Shown piece after piece: positions 1 through 6,832 of a DNA stretch of 21,360 nucleotides. Each line of letters starts with the position of its first letter. The stretch's first letter is position 1. The notes beneath the pieces were generated by a model. It made no database searches. It was not told the origin of the DNA and saw only the letters and a program-made list of their open reading frames with translations. Location of the stretch: the NCBI GenBank assembly GCA_021372515.1, contig JAJFUG010000060.1, forward strand, positions 1 through 21,360. The letters are read 5' to 3'. Source of the DNA: a bacterium (lineage in GTDB: Bacteria; Gemmatimonadota; Glassbacteria; GWA2-58-10). The translations under genes were made by a program, and so were the position numbers.

Positions 1-849
1 GAGCGTTTCGCCGAGTTGAGCGCCCGGGTCAACGCCCTGCCTCTGGGCTCCGGGGCCCTGGCCGGGCACGCCCTGGGCATAGACCGCGATTTCCTGGCCG
101 AGCGCCTGGGTTTCACGAAAGTCTGCCCCAACAGCATGGATGCGGTGAGCGACCGCGATTTCGTGGTCGAGTTCCTGGCCGACAGCGCCCTGGTGATGAC
201 CCACCTGTCGCGCCTGGCCGAGGACCTCATCATCTACTCCAGCACGGGACTGCGCTACGTGGGCCTGAGCGACCGCTACACCACCGGCTCCAGCCTGATG
301 CCGCAGAAAAAGAACCCCGACTCGCTGGAGCTGGTGCGCGGCAAGACCGGACGGGTGCTGGGCAACCTGGCCGGGCTGCTGGCCACTCTCAAGGGCCTGC
401 CCTCCACTTACAACAAGGACCTCCAGGAGGACAAGGAGCCCCTGTTCGACACCTTCGACACCCTGGAGCGCTCGCTGCGGATCGCCGCGGGCGTGATGGA
501 GACCCTCACGGTCAATGTCGAGTCCATGGAGCGCTCGCTGGATGATTTCCTGCTCGCCACCGACCTGGCCGACTATCTGGTGCGCAAGGGCCTGCCGTTC
601 CGCAAGAGCCACGAGGCCGCCGGGCGCGTGGTCAAGGCCTGCGAGGAGCGCGGGGTGGGCCTGCGCGAGCTGCCGCTGGAGGAATACCGCGAGGTGAGCG
701 TGCTGTTCGAGGCGGATGTGTTCGACTCGCTCAATTTCGCAGGCTCGGCCGCCAGCCGCAACGCTTTCGGCGGCACAGCGCCCGAGGCGGTGGAGGAGCA
801 GTTGCGCCTGGCCGAGAAGGCCCTGGCCGGGTGCGGAGGAATTCAGTAG
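1..849 (+). CDS. argH: Argininosuccinate lyase, C-terminal part (5' end outside window)
   Basis: This is the C-terminal 282 residues of argininosuccinate lyase, which splits argininosuccinate into arginine and fumarate in the last step of arginine biosynthesis in the cytoplasm. The frame is open from base 1, so the start lies upstream; the family is about 460 aa, so roughly the first 175 residues are missing. The fumarase/aspartase superfamily signature GSSLMPQKKNPDSLE is present near window residues 95-109 and carries the catalytic-loop serines. It is followed by GKTGRVLGNL and a KGLPSTYNKDLQEDKE segment, both typical of ArgH. The C-terminal lyase domain (ATDLADYLVRKGLPFR) is intact and the gene ends at a normal TAG. 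An apparent start at base 16 (TTG) is internal to the gene. No second arginine gene is visible, because downstream DNA is an insertion sequence. Family assignment is secure. Confidence 0.97.
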   Translation, partial: ERFAELSARVNALPLGSGALAGHALGIDRDFLAERLGFTKVCPNSMDAVSDRDFVVEFLADSALVMTHLSRLAEDLIIYSSTGLRYVGLSDRYTTGSSLMPQKKNPDSLELVRGKTGRVLGNLAGLLATLKGLPSTYNKDLQEDKEPLFDTFDTLERSLRIAAGVMETLTVNVESMERSLDDFLLATDLADYLVRKGLPFRKSHEAAGRVVKACEERGVGLRELPLEEYREVSVLFEADVFDSLNFAGSAASRNAFGGTAPEAVEEQLRLAEKALAGCGGIQ

Positions 850-873
850 GACCAAATTAAATGATTTGCAGTG

Positions 874-900
874 GGGCACGGCATGCCGTGCCCTCTTTGT
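874..900 (+). terminator. Probable argH terminator; perfect 20-bp palindrome
   Basis: Bases 874-893 read GGGCACGGCATGCCGTGCCC, a perfect palindrome that folds into an 8-bp GC-rich stem with a 4-nt CATG loop. A T-rich run (tctttgtttgt) follows. It starts 25 bp after the argH stop, so it fits an intrinsic terminator. A two-mismatch relative lies at 4587-4606, so it may also be a member of a dispersed palindromic repeat family. Confidence 0.55.
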
Positions 901-922
901 TTGTATTCAATCCCCCCGCTCT

Positions 923-961
923 CCCCCCCTTTTTCAAAGCAACTATGTTGCTTAGTGGGGG
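923..961 (+). repeat. Hairpin left of the IS110 transposase
   Basis: A perfect 7-bp stem AAGCAAC (937-943) / GTTGCTT (947-953) closes a 3-nt TAT loop. It is enclosed by a C run (923-929) and a G run (957-961) that can pair as an outer stem. It may belong to the non-coding left end of the insertion sequence or to the flanking chromosome; the sequence alone does not settle the boundary. Confidence 0.4.
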
Positions 962-1045
962 CAAATAAACGGAGCCTCACTGTTGGTCAAGGTTAACGGT
1001 AGTTACATTTGAATCTGCCAAGACCTTTACCCACAGGAGGCTCCT
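930..1045 (+). ncRNA. Candidate bridge-RNA region in the IS110 left end
   Basis: In IS110-group elements a non-coding bridge RNA, transcribed from the end flanking the recombinase gene, pairs with target and donor DNA. The stretch between the argH terminator and the transposase start has no ORF and contains two strong dyads (937-953, and 971-978 with 1037-1044). This is a positional and structural inference only; the loops that would hold guide sequences could not be assigned. The right end (2111-2290) is the alternative location, as in the IS1111 subgroup. Confidence 0.3.
971..1044 (+). promoter_or_regulatory. Long-range stem that could sequester the transposase RBS
   Basis: GGAGCCTC at 971-978 is the exact reverse complement of GAGGCTCC at 1037-1044. 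The right arm overlaps the Shine-Dalgarno sequence AGGAGG (1035-1040), which lies 5 nt from the ATG at 1046. Folding would hide the ribosome site, which could limit transposase translation on transcripts that include this arm. The pairing is seen directly; the regulatory role is inferred. Confidence 0.45.
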
Positions 1046-2110
1046 ATGAAGAAGTATAATCAGATTATCCCTGCGGGGGAAACGGTTTTTGTCGGGATCG
1101 ACCTGCATCGTCTCAGTTGGCATATAACGGTAATTTGCAGTGGGGAGGTGATATTCAGCGGAGCACACCCCCCAGAGCCGGACAAGTTGTTGAACTTTTT
1201 GAAACGTTACCAGCCTAACCGGATCGAGGCCGTGTACGAAGCCGGTTACTTCGGCTTCAGTTTGTACGAACTGCTGAATGGATCGGGCGTCCAGTGTACA
1301 GTTACGCCGCCGACCCTGTTGCTGGAGTACGGCAATCACGTGAAGACTGACCGGCGCGACAGCCACAAGCTGGCATACCTATTGTCCAAGCGAATGCTCA
1401 AGGCGGTCTGGATCCCCGGTCCGGAACTGTGCGCACACCGTCAGGCCTTGCGCAGACGGCAGCAGTTAATGGGCGACCGTGTACGGGTTCAGCAAAGGAT
1501 AAAAAGCGAACTGTGTTTTTTCGGTCTCTCGATTGCCAACCCCCGTGGGCCGTGGACTGAAAGCTTTTTCAACCGGCTCAAAGAGATTGTGTTTGACAAC
1601 TCGTATATGAAGCTGAGTTTTATATCTTTGCTGAATGAATACGAATACCTGAACCACTTGATCGAGCAACAGACTCAACTACTGAAAGAACTTGCAGCCA
1701 GTGAACCTTACGTCGAAAGAGTCAGGCTTCTCAGGTCTGTTCCGGGCATCGGACTGATCAGTGCGATGTTCCTGCTCCTTGAACTGGGGGATATCACCCG
1801 TTTTACAAGAGCTGAACAACTGGCGGCCTATGTGGGCCTGACCCCTTCCCAGTATTCCAGCGGAGAAAATGTCCGCATGGGCCGTATCACCAGGTGCGGT
1901 AAAAGCGAGCTTCGCGCTATCCTGACCGAAGCTGCCTGGACCGCGATAAAGAAAGATTCCGAACTGCGGGAGGTTTACGAGAACCTTAAATTCCGGCGCG
2001 GAGCGAAAAAAGCCATTGTAGCCGTTGCCCGTCGCCTTCTGCTGCGTTGCAGGCGTGTGCTCCTCGATGGGACACGCCCTATCGCCTGCCGGTCGCAGCC
2101 TGACTGTTGA
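1046..2110 (+). CDS. IS110-family DEDD transposase
   Basis: This 354-aa protein is an intact IS110-family recombinase. The N-terminal RuvC-like DEDD domain starts with GIDLH (Asp19), continues with YEAGYFG (Glu65) and ends with KTDRRDSHKLA (Asp102, Asp105), which supplies the four acidic residues. A helical linker spans about residues 130-225. The C-terminal Transposase_20 domain contains the helix-hairpin-helix-like LRSVPGIG (229-236) and then YSSGE (270-274), which holds the serine that forms the covalent DNA link in this family. It ends with a KKAIVAVARRLLLR helix typical of the group. A strong AGGAGG ribosome site precedes the ATG by 5 nt, so the start is well supported. Related enzymes are guided by a bridge RNA encoded in the same element. 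Codon and base use differ from the GC-rich neighbours, consistent with recent acquisition. Confidence 0.95.
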   Translation: MKKYNQIIPAGETVFVGIDLHRLSWHITVICSGEVIFSGAHPPEPDKLLNFLKRYQPNRIEAVYEAGYFGFSLYELLNGSGVQCTVTPPTLLLEYGNHVKTDRRDSHKLAYLLSKRMLKAVWIPGPELCAHRQALRRRQQLMGDRVRVQQRIKSELCFFGLSIANPRGPWTESFFNRLKEIVFDNSYMKLSFISLLNEYEYLNHLIEQQTQLLKELAASEPYVERVRLLRSVPGIGLISAMFLLLELGDITRFTRAEQLAAYVGLTPSQYSSGENVRMGRITRCGKSELRAILTEAAWTAIKKDSELREVYENLKFRRGAKKAIVAVARRLLLRCRRVLLDGTRPIACRSQPDC

Positions 2111-2242
2111 ATCCTGAACCGCCCAGCAAACCCGAGCGTATTGAGAGGACGGCGTTGCCCCCCATGTGTGCTGAAATGTTTAACTTCAGGCCACGATCAA
2201 AGGCTGTCGCCTCTCTCCTGTAATACCTCGAATCAATTGCAT

Positions 2243-2267
2243 ATGGCTCCGTCAACACGGAGGCCAT
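2243..2267. repeat. Hairpin at the right side of the IS110 element
   Basis: ATGGCTCCGT (2243-2252), a CAAC loop, and ACGGAGGCCAT (2257-2267) pair as a 10-bp stem with one bulged base. The inner part (ACGGAGCC on the minus strand, 2245-2252) repeats the sequence at 969-976 in inverted orientation. It could be a subterminal repeat of the insertion sequence, part of a right-end structured RNA, or a terminator for the Mur ligase gene, though no T-run follows. Confidence 0.4.
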
Positions 2268-2294
2268 GAATAGCAGATTGGCCGGATTCAGAGT

Positions 2295-3767
2295 CTAAAG
2301 CTCTTTTACATGCTTTCTCCTTGACCACGCACATAGCAGGGGGGAATTGTCTCCCGGCACCTTGCTTTTCAGCCGTTCCAGCACCTGCCCGGCAAACGCG
2401 GTCAGGCTGTCATCCCGCGCGCCCAGCACCAGCACCACATCCCCCTCCACGGCCCGTCCTGCGATAAACGGCGCGGCCGCGGCCCGATCGGCGAAAAACA
2501 CGGCCTCGCGTCCCAGGGCGCTCACACGCTTGGCAAGGTCGGCGCTGGAGATGTCGCGGCTGGCCGTGCCCCCGGCATAGTAGACCTCGGGCAGAATGAG
2601 AACGTCACGCGGCCGCAGGCAGGCCCCGAACACCTCCACCAGCTCCTCGAACTGGAACCGCAGCGGCCCGTAGCCGTGGGGCTGGAACACCACGAACAGC
2701 CGTCCCAGGCCGGTCCAGCTTTCGAAAGCGCCCAGCACGGCCCGCACCTTGGCCGGGTTGTGCGCGAAATCGTCGATCACGCTCACCCCGGCCGCCTCGC
2801 CCACCAACTGGAAGCGCCGCGCTGTGCCGCGGAACCCGGTCAGCACGCGGGCGAAATCCTGCGCCCTTGCTCCCACCGCCTCGGCCGCGGCCAGGGCGGC
2901 CAAGGCGTTGGATACGTTATACAGTCCGGGCAGCGGACAATGGTATTCCACGCCCTTGACCCGGAAGCGCGAGGAGAACCGTCCAAGCTCCAGCCCGTCC
3001 GCGCTGTAGTCGGCAGGAGCGCCCTGGGCTGAGAAAGTCACCACCCGCGGCGCTCCGGGGCCGGTTGGGCGCGGAAGGCGTATCACGTTGGGGCAGTCGG
3101 CGTTCAGGACCAGGGTTTCGCGGGTCTGGGCGGCGAAAGTGGCGAACATACGGGCCAGGGAGTCCAGCTCGTGGTGGTCGCGCTCGATGTTCAGGATCAC
3201 TCCAACGGCGGGATAATAATCCACGATGGTGCCGTCGCTTTCGCAGCTTTCCACCACGCAGAGGTCGGACTTGCCGGCCAGGGCGTTGCCCGTGGTGGGG
3301 CCGCTCCTGTAATTCACCAGGTCCGCCCCGGCGATCAGCGCCGGGCTGAACCCCAGCTCGGTCAGGGCGTAGGCGCAGAGGGCCGTGGCGCTGGATTTGC
3401 CGCTGGTGCCGGAAAAACAGACCCCACGCGAGGTGTTGACCAGGGCGGCGAGCAGAGCGGGACGGGGAATCACAGCCAGGCCCAGCTCACGGGCGCGGGC
3501 GTAGTCCGGGGTGTCCTGCTCCACCGCGGCGCTCACCACCACCCCATCCAGGCCCGCGCTCACTCCGGAGCCGTCCTGCGGGAACAGACTGATGCCCTGG
3601 GCCGCCAGACAGCCGAACAGGGCCGGGCTTTCGCCGCGGTCGTTGCGGCGGTCGGAGCCGGAGACAGCCACGCCGCGGCTGACCAGCACCTGGGCCAGGG
3701 CGCTCATGCCGCTGCCGCCGATCCCGGAGAAGAAAAGTTTTTTGAGTGCAGAGGGCTGGATGGACAT
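2295..3767 (-). CDS. MurC/Mpl-like Mur ligase family protein
   Basis: This 490-aa cytoplasmic protein has the three-domain layout of MurC-type ligases, which join an amino acid or peptide to UDP-N-acetylmuramate using ATP. Residues 15-21 are the N-terminal UDP-binding loop GIGGSGM. The ATP-binding loop is GTSGKSS (120-126), ESCESDG lies at 173-179 and NIERDHHEL at 193-201, the latter matching the MurC NIxxDH motif. PGLYNVSNALAA marks the end of the central domain, and DDFAHNP and FQPHGYGPLR belong to the C-terminal domain. Several positions differ from canonical MurC: the P-loop is usually GTHGKTT and the C-terminal motif DDYxHHP. The gene is not in a mur/fts cluster. It could be the organism's MurC, an Mpl-like recycling ligase, or a paralogue with another substrate. 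The start ATG has a GAGG site nearby. The last 15 residues are basic and lie beside the insertion sequence. Confidence 0.88.
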   Translation of the reverse strand: MSIQPSALKKLFFSGIGGSGMSALAQVLVSRGVAVSGSDRRNDRGESPALFGCLAAQGISLFPQDGSGVSAGLDGVVVSAAVEQDTPDYARARELGLAVIPRPALLAALVNTSRGVCFSGTSGKSSATALCAYALTELGFSPALIAGADLVNYRSGPTTGNALAGKSDLCVVESCESDGTIVDYYPAVGVILNIERDHHELDSLARMFATFAAQTRETLVLNADCPNVIRLPRPTGPGAPRVVTFSAQGAPADYSADGLELGRFSSRFRVKGVEYHCPLPGLYNVSNALAALAAAEAVGARAQDFARVLTGFRGTARRFQLVGEAAGVSVIDDFAHNPAKVRAVLGAFESWTGLGRLFVVFQPHGYGPLRFQFEELVEVFGACLRPRDVLILPEVYYAGGTASRDISSADLAKRVSALGREAVFFADRAAAAPFIAGRAVEGDVVLVLGARDDSLTAFAGQVLERLKSKVPGDNSPLLCAWSRRKHVKEL

Positions 3768-3821
3768 AATGCCTCAGCTTGATTTCAGATCGATGAGTTG
3801 GACTCAAATAGAAATAATGTT

Positions 3822-4135
3822 CTTTCGGTCATGCCAAGCAATGTCCGGTTAGGAACTTGCAGTGAGAAGCCGAAAGACCCTTTTCTGCTTTGGTTTCGGC
3901 CAAAGCAGCAAAGCCAGCGGGGGCCGCAAACTCGTCCACACCATTACTCCTCTTCTGACTGTGGTGTGCCCGAGGATTATCTCCGCTCCCGCGTTGCAGC
4001 GGCGGCGCTGCCGCGAATCGCCGCCGGACAGTACAGCAATTTGAGCCCTGGCCGTTTTACGCTCGATAACACGCTGCCCTGGCGGGAGGCTCAGACAGGT
4101 GCGGCCCCCCAAAGGCAACAGCGGCGGCCTGTCAG
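3822..4135. repeat. Left arm of a degenerate inverted-repeat tract
   Basis: This arm repeats, in order and inverted, in the right arm at 4321-4606. Bases 3870-3934 match the minus strand of 4520-4589, including CGGCCAA, GGGGGCCG and AAACTCG. GTGGTGTGC at 3961-3969 matches the minus strand of 4485-4493. Bases 3999-4022 match 4431-4454 perfectly over 24 bp. GAGGCTCAGACA at 4086-4097 matches 4355-4366 perfectly. The outer edge 3822-3861 instead matches the minus strand of the centre (4209-4248) at 32 of 40 positions. Short ORFs here are not credible genes. Confidence 0.75.
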
Positions 4136-4320
4136 CGGCGCGGGGCTTGGCTTTGACCCAGGATCGAATCATTCCGATACGAACACTGTGTTCGACCATG
4201 ACATTCTATGCAAAAACCTAACCGGACAAAGCTGGTCATGCCCGAAAGCACCAAAGGGCGTGGGGGCCGCAAATATATAGTGCGCGAGGTGTCAGGTTCC
4301 TTGAGGGTTGAGGCTGCGTT
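4136..4320. other. Centre of the inverted-repeat tract, no gene seen
   Basis: No credible gene is present. Bases 4209-4248, read on the minus strand, match 3822-3861. Bases 4238-4275, read on the plus strand, resemble the start of the left-arm block at 3870 (GCCCGAAAG, then GGGGGCCGCAAA), so a third partial unit begins here. A 7-bp dyad CGAACAC-T-GTGTTCG lies at 4180-4194. Confidence 0.6.
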
Positions 4321-4606
4321 CTCCAGGCGGCCCGCAGGGCCGCCGGGGGCCGTATGTCTGAGCCTCGCCTGGAAGAGCGGAGTACCCGCACCGTGCACAC
4401 CGAAGCCATTTTGAGCCTCAAGGCCCGGCGGGCGATTCGCGGCAGCGCCGCCGCCGCACCTCAGGCAGCGTGCAGGAGTTTCATGCACACCACGGGTGCC
4501 AAAGTCGCTAAGGCCCGGGCGAGTTTACGGCCCCCCAATGGCTTCTGGTTCTCTTGGCCGTAACCCAGAGAACAGAAAAGCCTTTCGGGCACGGCACGCC
4601 GCGCCC
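4321..4606. repeat. Right arm of the degenerate inverted-repeat tract
   Basis: This is the inverted partner of 3822-4135. Blocks in reverse order are 4355-4366, 4431-4454, 4485-4493 and 4520-4589. A local hairpin GTTCTCT (4548-4554) / AGAGAAC (4567-4573) lies inside the last block, at the same relative place as a CTGCTTTGG/CCAAAGCAG hairpin in the left arm. Compensating divergence between the two local hairpins suggests that a folded form matters, at least for how the repeat spreads. Confidence 0.72.
4587..4606. repeat. REP-like palindrome, relative of 874-893
   Basis: GGGCACGGCACGCCGCGCCC differs from the argH palindrome at only two positions and is followed by CCTAA, close to the CCCCTAC tail typical of this repeat type. 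It lies 18 bp beyond the symporter stop codon and, read on the minus strand, could also act as its transcription terminator. Confidence 0.5.
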
Positions 4607-4624
4607 CTAAAACCGTAGAACAGT

Positions 4625-6076
4625 TCAGCGTCCGCAGCCCCGCGCGCCGCTCAGGCGCTCCACGGCAAGGGACACGCCCACCGTGACCGTGGCCCCGACA
4701 GCCACGTACCAGGTCCAGGGGACTGTATGAGCCCGCAGCACCAGGCTCACCGCGGCCAGCCCGGCCAGAACCCCCACGGTCAGGGCGTTGAGGCTTTTAA
4801 GCCGGGTGAAAAAGCCTAACAGGAACAGGCCCAACAGAGGCCCATAAGTGACCGAGGCCACGGTCAGGCCAGTCTCGAGCACCGGACCCCAGTCCTTGGC
4901 CAGCATGGCTATACCGCAGAGCACCACGCCCCAGAACAGGGTGAACCAGCGGCTGACCCCCAGGTAGTTGTCCGCGGCGTGGGCCTCGCCCCGCAGGGGC
5001 TTCAGGATATCCATCACCGCGCTGGAGCTGAACGCCTGCAACGCCCCGCTCAGGGTTGACATGGCCGCCCCGAAGATCGCGGCGATAGTGAGTCCCGCGG
5101 CTACGGGCGGGAAATGGTTAACTATGAAATGGGGGAAGATGCGGTCCGATTTGTCGAAGGGCACAGCGGGCGGGTGCGCCTGGTAGAAATAGAACAGCAG
5201 CACCCCGATCAACAGGAACACCGCGAACTGCGGGATGATGATGAAGGCCGAGCCGACCAGGGCCTTGCGGCCGTCCCGCAGGCTGCGGCAGGTCAACAGG
5301 CGCTGGGCCAGCACCTGATCCGTGCCGTGGGAGGCCATGCCCAGGAAAGTGCCGCCCACCAGCCCGCTCCAGAACGTGTAGGTGCGGCTGAGGTCGAGAC
5401 CGAAATCGAACACGCGCAGCTTGCCCGCGGCCTGGGCCGTGGCCAGCACCGGGGCCGCGCCCTCGGGGAACATCCCGGCCAGGATCACCAGGGCCAGCAC
5501 CGCGCCGCCCAGCATGATCGCGCCCTGGATCACATCGGTCCAGATCACCGCGCTGATACCGCCGGCCCAGGTGTAGAAAATCGTGACCGCGGCCATGATG
5601 AATATCGACCAGCCCACGCCGTCGAGGCCCAGCACGGCCGAGAGCACGAGCGCCGAGGCGAACAGACGCACACCGTGGCCCAGCATCTGCGAGATGAAAA
5701 AGAGCCCGGCCGCGATGTTGCGCGCCCGCGGCCCGAAGCGCCGGGTCAGGTAGCCGTAGACCGTGTAGGTTTCCTGGCCCAGGAACGCCGGCAGGAAAAA
5801 CAAGGCCAGGATCACCCGCGCCACCAGGTAGCCCAGGGTGATCTGCAGGAACCGCATGTCCCCGTCAAAGGACATGGCCGGCACGCCGATGAAAGTGAGC
5901 ACGCTGGTCTCGGTGGCCACGATGGAGATGCAGACCGCCCACCAGGGAATATTCCGGTTGCTCAGGAAATAGGCCCGGCTGTCGGTCTGGAAGCGCGCCA
6001 GGTAGACCCCCAGGCCCGACATCAGCACAAAGTAGAGCCCCAGGATGAACAGGTCAGGCGTGGAAAGCTGGAACAT
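4625..6076 (-). CDS. Sodium:solute symporter (SSS/SLC5 family)
   Basis: This 483-aa inner-membrane protein is a Na+-driven solute importer. It has about 13 hydrophobic segments starting at residue 9. Family hallmarks are the NRNIPWWAVCISIVATETS stretch in the first repeat (about 40-58), TVYGYLTRRFG (105-115), AGGISAVIWTDVIQG (171-185) and the SSS signature beginning GTDQVLAQRLLTCRSL (251-266). Length is normal for the family. The substrate cannot be read from sequence; sugars, sialic acid, amino acids and carboxylates are all possible, and no catabolic gene is adjacent. The ATG start has a GAGG site 7 nt upstream and a possible promoter about 70 bp upstream. It appears to be a single-gene unit bounded downstream by the repeat tract. 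Confidence 0.93.
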   Translation of the reverse strand: MFQLSTPDLFILGLYFVLMSGLGVYLARFQTDSRAYFLSNRNIPWWAVCISIVATETSVLTFIGVPAMSFDGDMRFLQITLGYLVARVILALFFLPAFLGQETYTVYGYLTRRFGPRARNIAAGLFFISQMLGHGVRLFASALVLSAVLGLDGVGWSIFIMAAVTIFYTWAGGISAVIWTDVIQGAIMLGGAVLALVILAGMFPEGAAPVLATAQAAGKLRVFDFGLDLSRTYTFWSGLVGGTFLGMASHGTDQVLAQRLLTCRSLRDGRKALVGSAFIIIPQFAVFLLIGVLLFYFYQAHPPAVPFDKSDRIFPHFIVNHFPPVAAGLTIAAIFGAAMSTLSGALQAFSSSAVMDILKPLRGEAHAADNYLGVSRWFTLFWGVVLCGIAMLAKDWGPVLETGLTVASVTYGPLLGLFLLGFFTRLKSLNALTVGVLAGLAAVSLVLRAHTVPWTWYVAVGATVTVGVSLAVERLSGARGCGR

Positions 6077-6143
6077 GCACAGGCCTCGCGCGGACAGAAA
6101 GTTCCGTGGCCGGCCGCGGATACGTGCCGGAAGAGCGGGTCAA

Positions 6144-6172
6144 ATATAAAACAGGCGGGCTTGCTGCTGCAA
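6144..6172 (-). promoter_or_regulatory. Possible sigma-70-type promoter for the symporter
   Basis: On the minus strand TTGCAG (6172-6167) and TTATAT (6149-6144) are separated by 17 bp. Transcription would start near 6137, leaving a leader of about 60 nt. Both hexamers are imperfect, so support is modest. Confidence 0.35.
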
Positions 6173-6199
6173 CCACGCTGTGGGAGGAATATGACACAC

Positions 6200-6532
6200 T
6201 CAGGCGGTGCCGGTCTGCTGGATGTTGCGGGAGGTGGGTTTTTCGCGATAGGTGCGCAACAACTCCTGGTAGCTGCGGGTGAAACTTTCCAGAGCGTCCA
6301 GGATGTTTTCCAGTTCCTTGACCTTGAAATCGACTATGCAGTCGCGGCGGAACTCGTAGTTGCCGTACTTGGTGAAGAAATAGTCGAAGATCAGGCGGAT
6401 TGTGGACAGCTTGTCATGGGCGTCATCGGAGAAATTCACCAGGTACTTGGCGTTCTCCAGATTGACCATGGCGCGCTGTATGTCCTGGTAGACCCGCTGG
6501 GAATCGACCAGGTTTTTCTCGATCTTTCGCAT
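6200..6532 (-). CDS. Hypothetical helical protein, 110 aa
   Basis: I do not recognise this protein. It is 110 residues, highly charged and predicted almost entirely helical, with heptad-like hydrophobic spacing around residues 20-50 and 68-95 (VKELENILDALESFTRSYQELL). It has no signal peptide, membrane segment or cysteine cluster. The gene is supported by a near-perfect promoter upstream (6582-6609), codon use like the neighbours, and lack of overlap with other genes. The ATG lies just after a GGGGCTGACTCG stretch, which gives only a weak ribosome site. It stands alone between the symporter and an AT-rich intergenic region. A small cytoplasmic coiled-coil or helical-bundle protein is the safest description. 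Confidence 0.7.
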   Translation of the reverse strand: MRKIEKNLVDSQRVYQDIQRAMVNLENAKYLVNFSDDAHDKLSTIRLIFDYFFTKYGNYEFRRDCIVDFKVKELENILDALESFTRSYQELLRTYREKPTSRNIQQTGTA

Positions 6533-6581
6533 CGAGTCAGCCCCGATTGTTTACATACATATAATGCAAACTATACAATAA

Positions 6582-6609
6582 ATTATAATCTTTAAACGCC
6601 GAATGTCAA
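6582..6609 (-). promoter_or_regulatory. Strong sigma-70-type promoter for the 110-aa gene
   Basis: On the minus strand, a consensus -35 TTGACA (6609-6604) and a consensus -10 TATAAT (6587-6582) are separated by 16 bp. The start site would be near 6575, about 43 nt before the ATG at 6532. It is the best match to the housekeeping promoter in the window. Confidence 0.7.
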
Positions 6610-6832
6610 GACCCCGTCCACCAAAAAGTATACCTCGAAACTCCCCTTTGCTCAACAAAAATCGCACAGCCGGCAGGGAGCGGTTTTTTCCTGAAAGCCT
6701 GTTTCTGATAAGAGCATGACAAATAGAGAATTAGGTTTTGGCGGCAAAACGGGAAAACTGAGGAATCGAATGAAGCGCACGCAGTGGGAAAAATGTCGGG
6801 GAAAAAAGCAATACTAAAACCCTTCGACCGGA
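6610..6832. other. AT-rich intergenic stretch, no gene seen
   Basis: This stretch lies upstream of the 110-aa gene's promoter and downstream of the 63-aa gene. It contains several A/T runs but no convincing gene, RNA or strong hairpin. A 15-codon ORF at 6770-6817 (+) has an AGGA upstream but is too short to support. Confidence 0.5.

Larger units (their letters stand above)
966..2270 (+). mobile_element. IS110-family insertion sequence (boundaries approximate)
   Basis: The element consists of one DEDD transposase gene with about 80-200 bp of non-coding DNA on each side, between argH and the Mur ligase gene. IS110-family elements usually lack clear terminal inverted repeats and do not make target duplications, so the ends cannot be fixed from one copy. 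An 8-bp sequence ACGGAGCC at 969-976 recurs in inverted orientation at 2245-2252 and may be a subterminal repeat; I used it to guess the limits. Base composition of the interior is clearly less GC-rich than the flanking genes, consistent with transfer. The transposase frame is uninterrupted, so the copy may be active. Confidence 0.6.

Noticed and set aside
864-1145. 13-bp direct repeat ATTTGCAGTGGGG at 864-876 and 1133-1145
   Set aside because: One copy is inside the transposase coding region and one in the flank. A few 13-mers repeating by chance are expected in a window of this size, so it is not good evidence for an insertion-site signature.
4180-4194. CGAACAC-T-GTGTTCG dyad resembling a LexA/DinR box
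   Set aside because: The GAAC and GTTC arms are separated by 5 bases instead of 4, and no SOS gene lies beside it; it is inside the repeat tract.
3798-4563. Several ORFs of 60-160 codons in the repeat tract (both strands)
   Set aside because: They have no family resemblance, no good start sites, and the region is explained by the inverted-repeat blocks. ORFs here follow from GC content.
5114-6595. A 493-codon open frame antisense to the symporter gene
   Set aside because: It covers a recognisable SSS transporter on the other strand, has low-complexity His/Gln/Arg composition and no ribosome site.
6770-6817. 15-codon ORF (+) preceded by AGGA
   Set aside because: Too short, no promoter in the right place, no resemblance to a leader peptide, and no downstream gene on that strand.
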